Source: Zingiber officinale
Lineage: Eukaryota > Streptophyta > Magnoliopsida > Zingiberales > Zingiberaceae
Direction: 5' to 3'
Assembly: GCF_018446385.1 (NCBI RefSeq)
Contig: NC_055990.1
Coordinates: 22,811,558-22,875,557, forward strand
DNA: 64,000 bases
The stretch's first letter is position 1. Each line of letters starts with the position of its first letter. The notes under the pieces are model-generated. The model was not told the origin of the DNA. It saw only the letters and a list, made by a program, of their open reading frames with translations, and made no database searches. Made by a program: the position numbers and the translations under genes. Positions 50,301 to 63,380 of this stretch are shown piece by piece.

Positions 50301-53300
50301 TATGGAATACTATACTTAGATATCTAAAACTATTACTTTGTATGAATTTCATGGCCATCCATTTGAAATTATTTTCTCAAATCTTTTCTTATTACATGTT
50401 TCATATATTCAATATTATTTCTACATGAAACCAGTTTTGAGGAATATGATGCTAAATTTGATTGTTAACTAGTTATCCTTAATATGGAAGCTTTTAGAAG
50501 GGGTCAAAGTACATTTTTTTTTTACTTTGTTGATATTCCTCATTTAATATGCACTGCAATTTATCATTCAATTTTAGATTATGTTGTCTATAACTATGGA
50601 GTCTTATAAATTGAGAGATTTCATTTGGTACTTTTCCATCTCTTTTTGGGCTAATTGTAATGGTTATCAATTCCAAAATTTCCCAGGCTGTTCAATCTGG
50701 ACTTCTCAAAATATTGTCAAAGATGGGAATCTCATTGCTCTCTAGGTATGTGCAAAAGAAGATGATGCATGAAAAATATAGATTGGAATCTGAAATGGAA
50801 ATGTTATATAATGATCTTTTCTTACCCAATTGTCTTTGGTTGGTTCCTCTCAAACCAGTTATTGTGGGGCACAGATATTTGAGATATATGGACTTGATCA
50901 GGACGTTGTTGATGTTGCATTTTGTGGAAGTGTGTCAAAGATAGGCGGATTAACTCTTGATGAGGTAAGACACTTCAAAGAAGGCATCTCTATATCTGTT
51001 TATGTTAAACAAGTATCAAGTGTCTCTCTCTTAGACATCTTTTCACCAATACTATTTTCATGGAAAGGTTAAAATGTTCTCATGAAAACAGTGAAGTGTC
51101 CGGAAAATCACAGAAATTTAGATATGGTAGCTTGGTCTGTCTTGGCAGATAGAAATAATGAGATAGTATACAAGAAGGCTATGAAATGATGATTGTTTGC
51201 TTGGTGTATATGTCAATTCCAGTGATGGGTGAAAGATAATTTGGTTAGCATTTTGACATGTAATTTTACCTTGAATAACTATGCACTTCAAATTTTTTAG
51301 CACATCAGACTTGATGGCTTCCTTGTTCATTATTCTAGTATAGCCTTTTGAACTGACGCAATTTTGTTAACATGGATAGCAAAATACACCCTCCAGTCAA
51401 CTCTGACTTTATGCAGTATGAATACATTATTATAGGATGAATATATGATCATAATAATCATGTTGATGAGTATAGTTTTAGTTCTATGTAGAATATTTGT
51501 TGGATATGTTGGTAGATTCCACGTTTGTGTTAGTGTCAATGTAATTATTATCTTTTGATCATAATCAGTGTTGAGAGAAAAATTAGGATTTCTCCTTCCC
51601 AAGAACCTTATGTAGTTATCCCTACTTTTATATTATTGATGGTGGTATTATAAATAATTCTTAACTCTTACGTATCTGTGCTACTCCTTTACTACAGAGA
51701 GTACTAGTTACAAATATATCCAATTGATGTCCATGGAATGAACACATGGAGAGAAAATAGATCCAACTTGAAATTTCTACTGAATGGTGCACGTAGAGAG
51801 AGGACTTATTTGGTTTGAGGTCCACAAAATGAAATTCACAGAGACATGAGGATCAATTTGACTTCATGTGTGAGGAATTTTGCACACGGAGGGAAGAAGA
51901 TTGATCCAACTTGAGATCTCCATGGAATGGTGCACAAGAAGAGTTGGGAGATCCATGGAATGATGCACGTAAAGAGCGAGAAGCGAACGTTGGCTTGGGA
52001 TCTGTCGAATGACATGCTGAGAAATGGAAACTAATCCAACTTGAGAGCTCCATGAAGTAATTCATGCACAGAGAAGGGAGATCTGTTGAATGATGCACAC
52101 AAATAGAGAACACATGTCGACTTGAGATTGGAGGTAGAAAAATCGGGTGACAAAGATACATAGCCATTGGAAAATGAAATGATGATAAACGAAGCAATGA
52201 TGTGGTGGAATTAGGTGATGAGCCTCGAGGTCATTTGGGACTCGCATGAAGGGTGAAGTGAGTCTAGGAGTCATTTGGTACTCATGCCAAGGATAACATT
52301 GTCTGAGAATCATGCAAAGGACCTTGCATGAAGGAGAAAGACATCGCGTGTTACACATGGAGGAGGTTGGGGAAGACATGCCATGTGTAGAGGTAGAGGG
52401 TTGGCATTAAGGGTTAAAATTTTGTATTGTGTCAGGCGAAATGGACAAAATTTGCCATTCTATTTACAACCTAGCACACACAGTGGGCTTCCGGGGGATT
52501 GTGGTGACCTTTACCAGGTCACGGAGGCATCGCGATCCTGTGGCGACCTCCGTAAGGTCGCGGAGGCTATCACTATTCCCCAACGACTTTCGCGGGGTCA
52601 ATCCCGCAATTTTTTTTAAAAAAAACTATTTTGGTTTTTTTTTAATTTTTAAAAATTTATATATTTTTTAAAATTTAATTAATATATTTTATATTTAAAA
52701 AATATCAAAATCATATCGGCTCCGAAATGGGTCGATATTATAAACCATGGTTAGCGCCCACATAAAGATGCATTGCATGTGTGTGAAGGTTGGGGAAAAC
52801 GTTTTGTGCATGGACACAAATTGTTGACACAAAAGATGCATCACAAAGGACACGGAAGATGCACTATGGTAGCCAATCGGGGAAGATGACTCGTGTTCAT
52901 GGGAAGGGTTGTTATGCGAAAACTTGCTCATCTATGTTATATTATTCTTAATCCTTGTCTTATGTTCTCCAATCGAGAAGTTGAAACTTGCTGCATGGGT
53001 TACATGGTGGAGATAACCATAGCACAGAAGACGCTGTATAAATAATAACTTGTATCTAGTGCTTGATAGATTTTGATGCTTGAAAACATTCAGGTTAAAA
53101 GGCATAACAATCAACCATTTTGTATGTAATTGGGTGAAATTTTGGTTGATTGATTAAAGTTTTATAATATTTTTATGTCAACCATTTATTTCCTATTTTC
53201 CCATTCTAATTTACATTATATCCCTCCAGTAATAGTACATTTTCTAATCTGGTGGCATGCCCTTTGCACTTACTTGGTACCAATTGTTTTTTCCTTCTTT

Positions 53301-56300
53301 CACCCTCGAAATACTAATCTGTTTATTTGGCTCTAAATTTCCATCAGAAGGTTATTCTTAGTTTTTTAAGAATGTGCTGAGTTACATATCATGTGCATGC
53401 ATTATGTGTGAGAATAATTGCAACCTCATTTATTCTGGAAGTTTTGTTTCATTCTCTATTTTGTTCCTCATTTCAAGGGAATATTTTTTTGCTTCCTCTG
53501 ACGGTCTTCTTTTCCATTTTCAAAGTTAGCAAGAGAAACATTGTCCTTCTGGGTGAAAGCATTCTCAGAGGATACAGCTAAGAGACTAGAAAATTTCGGA
53601 TTCATTCAATTCAGACCCGGAGGTATAATTATATTCTCTTAAATCTAGACACATAATACTTGGAAAAATGTGTAATACAATTACTGATAATTTGATGATT
53701 GGATTATTTGGCAAATTGTCTCCATTAGATAATCTGTCACCATATATTTGTGCATCAACAAACACACCTTCATATCTTTTATTCATCTGGTTGTCATTTG
53801 GCATGCCTCAGAAAATACATCTTTTATTGGCTTTCTAGTTTATTGTGGTTATTTTCTTGTATACTATTGAAAATGACTATTAATTCATTTAGGCTTCGTG
53901 GTTGTCATTTATTCTATACGAGCACTTTTGGATTTACTGAAAGATGGTCTTGGGCTGCTTCTCCTTTGTGATGTATATGCCGCTAAATCTTTTAAAGCTG
54001 AATGCTATCTTTGCATTTTTTCTTTTACTCATCCAACAATTGTTATGCAAGCATAATAGAGAGATTCTTTGTTGTTTGACATGCCAGCATATATTTGTCA
54101 ACATTATAGAGAATCTAATCATTCAATCTACTGGCTGATGGTAAATGTATAATGATCATAACTGCTGATGTATATTCCTCTTGTTCAAAATCAGGTGAAT
54201 ACCATGGAAATAATCCAGAGATGTCGAAATTGCTACACAAAGCAGTTCGTCAAAAGAGTGAAAATGCATATTCTATTTACCAACAGCACCTTGCAAATCG
54301 TCCTGTCAATGTGAGTTTGAAATCTGCATTCATTTTTGATGCCTGTTTTATCTGTGACTTGAATCAAGAAGCTAATTGGAAAAACCAATAAGTACTTCCT
54401 AAGCATCGCTATTGAAAATTGGAACATACACCTATGCACTGCATGCTATACTGCATTTGTTGTTTCCTGAAATAAGATCAAATATTCAGGTGTACATGTC
54501 AAAATAACACTTGTTATCTTAATATCATTGTGGTATCATAGGTGGATTAATTGTGATTGGTGTTAATTAAATAGTTGTATCCATGGTTTATCTTCTGGTT
54601 CTGGCATTGATTCTAGATTAGGCTTGATGTGTGCATTGAGTAGTATACTGATATATGCCTTCCAAACACAATGGTTCATACTACATAGAAAACCTATATA
54701 TATCTATTGTTTGAGAATTAAAACTGTGTATATAAAAACATGACATATTTGAAGCTTTATAAAGTTTACCGATCAACTCTTTCTGTGTGCGTCAATGATA
54801 ATGACTTCACTTTCTTAGGTTCTCCGTGATCTTCTTGAGATTAAGGGTGATAGAGAGCCTATACCAATTGGACGAGTCGAATCTGCATCATCCATTGCTC
54901 AGCGTTTCTGCACTGGTGGAATGTCTCTCGGAGCTATTTCAAGGGAAACACATGAAGCAATTGCAATTGCAATGAATCGATTAGGAGGGAAGTCAAATTC
55001 TGGAGAAGGTGGTGAGGTCAGTTTATGGTGAAGAATCATTCTCCAATTTAATTTAATTTCATTTGAAGAAAATATTTTAATTAAATTATCAACTATTTTC
55101 CAGGATCCCATTCGATGGAGCCCTCTAACTGATGTCATTGATGGGTATTCTCCAACACTTCCTCATCTTAAGGGCCTTCAAAATGGAGATACTGCTACTA
55201 GTGCAATCAAACAGGTAAAAATATTTATATCCAACCTTCTTGACCTTTTAGTTATGATGATAAATCTCGATTTTTTTTTAAAAAAAAATATAAGATAGGG
55301 ATTTTTGAGTCTTTGTTTTCAAAGCAGAATGTTTCTTGTATCATTTGAAGGAAATTTTACTGCCATTTTTAAATTCACTATTTTCTTATGGCATTTATAT
55401 CAACCCATGCTTTGAAATTTCATGTCATGCTGGGCTGCATGATTGGAATTTCACTTAAATTTTATATTAATCAATGCAAATAATCTCTCGTTACTACTGT
55501 GTTGATCATGCTAATGAGCATCATGTCATACTGACATTGGACCTACTTTGTTACAATTTGTCATGTGTAAAGATGGAACTCATCTCTCATGTACTATCAT
55601 AGTGATCATGCTAATGAGCATCATGTCATGTCGACATTTTGGACCCACTTTGTTACAATTTGTTATGCATAAAGATGAATTCCAATTATGCCTATTTGTA
55701 GCTTATTTCTCCAAAAATTCTAATTCAATCGAATATTTAATTGCTATAGTCATTTTCAAAAACTAGTGGGAGAAAGAAGATTATAAACATAAAATGTAAA
55801 TTCATCTCAAGGCATTGAAGTTAAAAAAAAAAAAAAAAACTCAACTATCTAAATGATATAGTGCTATTAAAAGTATAAAATGCAAGTGAAAGGGGATTAA
55901 TTGAGTAAAATTTATTTGAATTTATCCTACACACTTGAGCACATGTCAAAGCTTGTCGAGTATGAATATAACATAGTACAACAAAGATGTAGTTGTTTCT
56001 CTATTTTCTAGCTTTTTTTAGCAGATAAATTAAGTGAAAGAAAGTGTTTTAAAAATGTAAAATTCATTTAAATTTATCTCAGCATATGCTAGATGCTCGG
56101 CACAACACGGTACTAAAACCTTACAATTATGACTGATGACTGAAGCTCCAGAATGGAACTGCTATTTTAAACCTTGCATCTATCCACAAAATATATACAA
56201 ATAGAAGGTTACTGAAGTGGTACATAAGAAAAAGAGATTATGATTTGCAAGTTCGCTTACTGATTGTTCTGCAACATGTTTCATGCTGTTTAATTATTTC

Positions 56301-59300
56301 CAATGTGTCATTTGCATGGTGGATTAAATATGGAAACACTTACAGGTTGCTTCAGGTAGATTTGGTGTCACTCCAACATTTCTGGTTAATGCCGACCAAT
56401 TGGAAATTAAAATTGCACAAGGTGCTAAGCCTGGTGAGGGGGGGCAGTTGCCTGGGAAGAAAGTCAGTGCTTATATTGCTCGGTTAAGAAACTCTAAACC
56501 AGGAGTTCCACTGATTTCTCCACCTCCACACCATGACATTTATTCAATTGAGGATCTCGCTCAGTTAATTTATGATCTTCATCAGGTAAAATTTTGTTTC
56601 TAAAAGGAAATCAGTGTTAGACAAATTGTCTTTGGATTCTTTCATTTTATGCTTGACTTATGACTGCATACGGGGACATTTATATATTATCAGGTCAACC
56701 CTAGAGCCAAGGTATCTGTCAAACTTGTGGCAGAAGCTGGAATTGGCACTGTTGCTTCTGGTGTAGCTAAGGGCAACGCTGATATCATACAGGTATTTAA
56801 TATTTACCAAAATGATAGTACCGCTGCATATCTTTTCTTCCAATACGGATTTTCCTGTGATGATTGAAAATCAGTATAACTTGCTCTAATAGGACTAAAA
56901 TTATTTATTCGAATAGGAACTGTGATTGGTGCTGGTCCCGCCATTTTAGAACAATGATTAATATGTAATTTTTTTCAATAAGTTAATAAACTAAATTTTT
57001 TGTTCCCCAACTCTTATTTGTTGGCATTCTCATTAATCCTCGTATGCTGGAGAAGAGCGTTTGAAGCACATAACAACACTCTACCCCACCCCACTTGTAT
57101 TTAGTTTACGTGCGCATTAGCATGTATTTGTCATTTTTTTGCTAATTTTTACATCTTTTATGAGTGTCAAAACCTTTGCTATTTTGTTGCAATTTTTTTA
57201 CATCTTTTATTAGTTGCAAAACCTTTGTTATTTTCTCGATTTTTTTACCTCATTTGTTAGTGGCAAAACCTTTGTCATTTTCTAGCTATGTTTAACATCT
57301 TTTATTAGTAGCAAAACCTTCTATAGGTTCGAATGACAGACTAAAGAGGAATAGTCGGTGAATTGAAAATAATTGTGTTTTGTTGTTCATGTCAACGGTG
57401 TAAGCACGACAGGAATAAAAGATGTAAACACAATGCTAATTGTAAGAGTTTATGTAGTTTGAAATCCCCCCTCATACTCCACTGCCTAGCAATTCATTTA
57501 GCGACTCACTGTCAAAATAAGCATGATATAAAAAAGCAATGATACTTAACAAAGCTTGAAATCTTTGAAAGACATAGAGCCTTGATGATTCCTAAATTTT
57601 TTTAAAAGCCAAATAACTTTCAAATTGTATTTAAAAAAGCTCTAATGACTCTTTCCTCCATGCTTCCAGTTGACTGGGAACATCCCCAGTTGACTGATCA
57701 TGCAAAAATAGTCATTATATAGCCAATAGTTAGTTAGGCAATTGACTAGAAAACTTGTTCAAATGAGTGCTCATGCATCTATTTGACTGGATCTAGAATA
57801 GTTTCGATCTCAAGCTGAAACAAAAGCATTATGTTCTATGGATAGAGAGTTTTTAGTCAACTTTCAAGTTGGCTAATCGACTATGGATGTTCTTTAGTAA
57901 ACTGAATTTGCTTGGAGCCTGAACAAAAACTTTTGGTTCTCTGAATATAGAGTTTTGAATAGACTACTGAGTCAACTAAACACTCCATTCAATTGAGGTT
58001 ACCTTCAGTCAAGTGAATTTGATCAGAGATTTCTATTTCAAATTGCTTATGCTTCATAAACGTATGCAACACTCAAGATTGAATTTAACTGCCTTTTACG
58101 ACCCAGAACAAATTGTTCCATGATCGAAGAGTTTTTATAGTCACTGGATATCATCTCAAAAGCATAAACCCAAAATTACAATCTCTCTTACATAATCTCT
58201 CATAGCTCACATAGCTTTTACGTCTTCAACCTCACATTATCCCTCAATGATGTTGCCTAAATACTTGCTCTCTAGGTCTTCAACTGCTTCATTCTAGGAC
58301 ACTACTTCACTAGAAATTCTCGATCCCTTAGATACCATATCCCTTCTGTAATCACTCCAAGTTCACCTTGCTACATACCTTTGAGCCATCAATCACAAAC
58401 CATCCATCTTTACTACGTCAAGTCAATCATAACAACTTGACTGTGTCAAGCTATGAACTTTGTGATCTCCATATGTACTCAATTAAGCCCCTATTTACTT
58501 AATTTGACCCTTTTCCAAACACATCAAAACAACTTGGTTGACTCGACCACTAAGGAGCATTGTTGCACCAAACCTTGCCTGCCTAATAAGAAATCAGAGA
58601 TTTTGCTTTTACTTATCAGAATGCATATCGAGAGAACCACATTTCTTCCATGAGAGAACCACATTTCTTCCATGGTGACTTTAATCCAGTCCATTGAGAC
58701 TCAAAGAAGATGGTCACTGTGTAGGGTTTGCTCATCTCTGAAATCCTCATGTTGGTGTTTGACCACGAGGTGTCTCTCCGCACCACATAGCATGTGATAT
58801 ACTCCTTATTTGAAGTGGGAGTGATAAGCTCAAACCCTTCCTAATAATGCAGCTATACAGATTCAAATTCCCAACCTTTAGCTGGAAGCCTTTTGGCTGC
58901 TCATTTTGTAAATTTGTGTCAGCTTTTAATTGTTGGATTCAGAGATTGAAATTGTTCTGTGCTGCACAACACACAACACAGAGGAAACATTCATTCCACT
59001 TACTGACCTATTCATCCTTTTGCTAACTGATGAGCATGAAGTTGCAAAGTGGAGGTCACCAAACAGAAGATGGAAGATAGGGGTTCTCTTTTTTCCATGG
59101 AGGCCCACATCTTGTCCGGCAGCTTTTTTTCTCTTCTCCATGGATCTATTGACCTACACTCTTCTTGTGGTGACCACAAAGTCACAGGATGAGGTCTTTT
59201 AGCAGAAATTGGATTACAATGATTTATCTCTTCCTCTTTTGATGGAGGCTTGCAGCTTGTCCATCCATCATTTTCTCTTCTCTTCAGACTTGTAGACAAA

Positions 59301-62300
59301 CTGAAATCAGCAACCTCATATCCGACCAGCAGATGGATGTCCACAGCTTGTTTGGTCCATGTTCCCTTGCCTCAACAGGCCAAGCAACATCATCATCCTA
59401 ACTGTTGTCGATCTGCACATGGTTTAATCATTGCTTTATTTTATAATGAAAAAAATTATTCATCATCAACAGGCAAGTGCTATAGAATGCTTACTTTTAT
59501 GAAAATGATTACTGAATTTAATGCTTACAAATGCCTGTTTTTGACCTTCAAAAGATAATACCAAATTAATTGGACAAATTTGTGGCTTGAGATCTTTCCT
59601 GTGAATACTGTTATCTCATTTTTGTTCCACTGGATTCTTTATGCTTTGATCAGTATAAAAATTTGTCTATGTTCATAGACCACTAGTGCACAAATTAATT
59701 GGAAAAATTTGTGGCTTGTGATCTTTCCTATGGATATTGTAATCTCATTTTTTCCCACTGGATTCTTTCATTGAATGTTATGATTACAAAAATTTGTTTG
59801 TGTAAAACCACTAGTGCATAAATTGTATCCAGAAAATGATTAAAGCAAAGTTGTTTTCTTGACAAAGATTTCTGGACATGATGGGGGAACTGGAGCAAGC
59901 CCTATAAGCTCAATTAAACATGCTGGAGGACCCTGGGAACTTGGTTTAACTGAAACCCATCAGGTTTTCAAATACTTCTGCACTAGGTCCTTAAAGTGTT
60001 TTGTTCTGTTTTCTCCATGTGATCAACAAATGATATCTTCCAGACACTTATTCAAAATGGTCTGCGAGAAAGAGTCATCCTTAGAGTTGATGGTGGATTT
60101 AAGAGTGGAATTGATGTTCTCATGGCTGCTGCCATGGGTGCTGATGAGTATGGTTTTGGGTCTGTGGCTATGATTGCTACTGGCTGTGTCATGGCACGTA
60201 TTTGCCACACTAACAATTGTCCTGTTGGTGTTGCTAGTCAGGTAATAACAATATTCTTATTTTTTATATTTTTTGTTTGAACATTTCCCTTTAAATTTCA
60301 TTGTTGCTTGTCTATACATGAAAAATATACTGCTAAACATTTCAGAGAGAAGAGCTTCGGGCTCGTTTTCCTGGGGTTCCGGGAGATCTTGTGAACTACT
60401 TCTTGTATGTTGCAGAAGAGGTAAATTTCCTTTTAGTTAAGCTTGAAAATGTATTTCCACATAACTTGTAAGTAATCATTCATTGAGGTACTTGCAAATT
60501 TGGTTTCTATAAATTCGTAGTTTTATTTATTTGTTTGTTTTTTCTTGCAATTCCTAGTTCAATTCTTTTTTCCCTAAAATTTTTGGCCAGGTCAGGGGCG
60601 TTTTGGCACAACTTGGATATGAGAAGTTAGATGACATTATTGGACGAACAGATTTGTTAAGGCCGAGACATATCTCTTTGACAAAAACACAACATCTTGA
60701 TCCCAGTTACTTCCTTTCAGTATGTAATGAACTCCAGTGTCAATTAAACTTGTTGTTTTATTTCCTATCAATCCCTAAATTTAATTTTGCAGAATGTTGG
60801 TGTACCTAAATGGAGCAGTTCTGAGATAAGAAATCAAGCTGTTCATACAAATGGACCTGTTCTTGATGAAATCATACTTTCTGATACTGAGGTAAAGAAT
60901 GAAGTTGTTTAACTTTTTTATTTGCCTAAAAATTCAAATAACATCAATGCTATGGTTCATAAGCTTGGATGCCAAATTTTCATTTGTCTTAACAAATTCT
61001 ATAGTATGTTTCACTATACAAAAACACAAATTTTCATTTGCCTTAGACTAATCGTATGTATTTAATCAGCTACTAAAGCACACAAGCCTTAAAAGTATTT
61101 TTGTTACAAATAGTTGTCTAATGTTTTTTTCACAAACATATCTCCCTATTTGTCATTATGCTGCTATCTTATATGATTTGTCCCAATATCTTATCCTTAG
61201 CCATATAACCCTCTATTACTTAGACTCATCATTATTCCCACTCATACCCCTGTATTTTTAATTTTTTAAATATTTAGATTATTTTTTTTATTTTAATTAA
61301 TAATATTTTATATTAAAACAATACCAGCACCGCATGATATGGTATCGAAACCATATGGTTCCAGTCATTAACTGAAACTTTGAAACGGGTCAATAATTTA
61401 AATCATGTGTATACTTCTTTAGCACCTAGTTGCTATTGCATGTAGCATCATGTGTGTGGGCTTGAGTGTGTGTTATGAATCCTTGTTCTCATGTCCCGAG
61501 CTTCAAGAACATGTAAATGATGTTGACAAACATAATTTCACTTCTAATTCTAGTTCCTAATGGCATCGAGATACTACCTTGTGCATGAATCTTAAAGCCT
61601 TGCAGTGATGGTACATTTGGTGTAGTTCCTTTAGATGCAAAAGTTGTACTAAAAGTACTCTTGCAGATTTCTGATGCCATCCAGCATGAAAAGGTGGTCA
61701 ACAAAATTTTTAAGATATATAACATTGATCGAGCTGTTTGTGGTCGCATTGCTGGTGTTGTTGCAAAGAAATATGGAGATGTTGGTTTTGCAGGACAGCT
61801 TAACATCACGTATGTTGTATGATTTCTATGTATATGTATTGGCAGTTAACATTGACTGAAATACAGAGTAATAGGATGTTATTATGCCCAGATTTACTGG
61901 AAGTGCTGGACAATCTTTTGCATGTTTCCTTACTCCTGGAATGAATATTCAACTAATTGGAGAATCTAACGACTATGTAGGAAAGGTGCAGCACTCTCTA
62001 GCCCCAAGTGAACTTGCTTTTTTCCTTTTGTTGATTGAGATGTTCCATAACTATGCTTTTTTAGAGTATGGCTGGTGGGGAGCTGGTTGTAAAACCTGTT
62101 GAAGGTACTGGCTTCATCCCGGAGGATGCTACAATTGTAGGTAACACCTGCCTATATGGTGCAACTGGTGGTCAAGTTTTCATTAGAGGCAAAGCTGGTG
62201 AACGGTTTGCAGTTAGAAATTCTCTTGCTGAAGCTGTAGTTGAGGGCACTGGAGATCATTGTTGTGAGTACATGACTGGTGGTTGTGTGGTGGTACTGGG

Positions 62301-63349
62301 AAAGTGAGTATTTCTTCTCCCTAGTTCCATGTTTCACATAGATGACTAGTCTAATAATAGAAACATGTTAATCCAGAGTGGGTCGAAATGTTGCCGCTGG
62401 CATGACTGGTGGTTTAGCATATATACTTGACGAGGATGACACTCTTATTCCCAAGGTTTGTACAAAATTTTCTACTTTCTTGACAAGTTGTCACTTCTCT
62501 GCTTTATAAGGACCTTAAAACGTCAAGACTAATAAAAAGCTTTAAGCGCCTGTTGCAACCTAGATCAGGATTAAATAGAATTTGAAATGAAATGGATGTT
62601 CAACAGTGATTGCAAGCAATGGAAAATGTATATAACTGGACACTGTGGTATTAAGTTATGCCAAATATTTCTTGATTCTCTCAATGTGCTCAACTCTCAA
62701 TATCATTCTGTCTTGCTATTGGAAAACATACAATTTCTTTACATGGCTATCCTTCTTAGATTCTTCTAATCACACAAACAGAAATTTCACCAGTCTAGTG
62801 TCATTAGCAATGCGTGCTAGTTTTGCCAGTCTTGCATTTGAATGCATGCATAATTAGTTTTGAGTTTGAACATTGTGGCAAAAGGCAAATACGCTCGCTC
62901 CCAGTACCTCCGCCAATCCGTCCTAAGACCAACACGGAGGAGGTAAATCACGGGTGACTACTAGCTTTTGGAATAGCGACTAGCAAGTTTTGAGTTTGAA
63001 CATGACATTACTATACATGGTTATCCTCCTTAGATGCTTCTAATCACACAAACAGAAATTTCACCTGTCTAGTGTCATTAACAATGCGTGCTAGTGTTTC
63101 CAATCTTGCATTGGAATGCATGCATAATTAGTTTTCTATTTGAACATTACAAATAAGCATTTGGATTCCATTCTCTATTCCATGTATTACAATCAGGTAT
63201 GTATATAGTTATCCTTTTGTGACAGGTCAACAAGGAGATAGTAAAGATTCAAAGGGTTAATGCACCTGCTGGACAAATGCAGCTGAAAAGCTTGATTGAA
63301 GCTCATGTTGTAAGAATGAACACATCATTGTGCTCTAAAAAAAAGGAAA

Positions 63350-63380
<31 letters not shown>

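Larger units (their letters stand above)
35255..50964 (+). other. GLU1: Fd-GOGAT exons 9-16: central domain
   Basis: Linking domain between the amidotransferase and FMN barrels. Recognisable passages are [20 protein letters not shown] (exon 10), [20 protein letters not shown] (exon 11), [20 protein letters not shown] (exon 13) and [11 protein letters not shown] (exon 16). Exon 15 is only 59 nt and joins exon 16 through a split Ser codon. Confidence 0.88.
53526..60719 (+). other. GLU1: Fd-GOGAT exons 17-26: FMN-binding synthase domain and 3Fe-4S site
   Basis: Carries the FMN and 2-oxoglutarate site: [18 protein letters not shown] (exons 19-20), [14 protein letters not shown] (exon 21), [19 protein letters not shown] and [19 protein letters not shown] (exons 22-23). 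Exon 24 encodes [19 protein letters not shown], whose three cysteines (1239, 1245, 1250; C-x5-C-x4-C) bind the 3Fe-4S cluster. All are intact. Confidence 0.92.
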
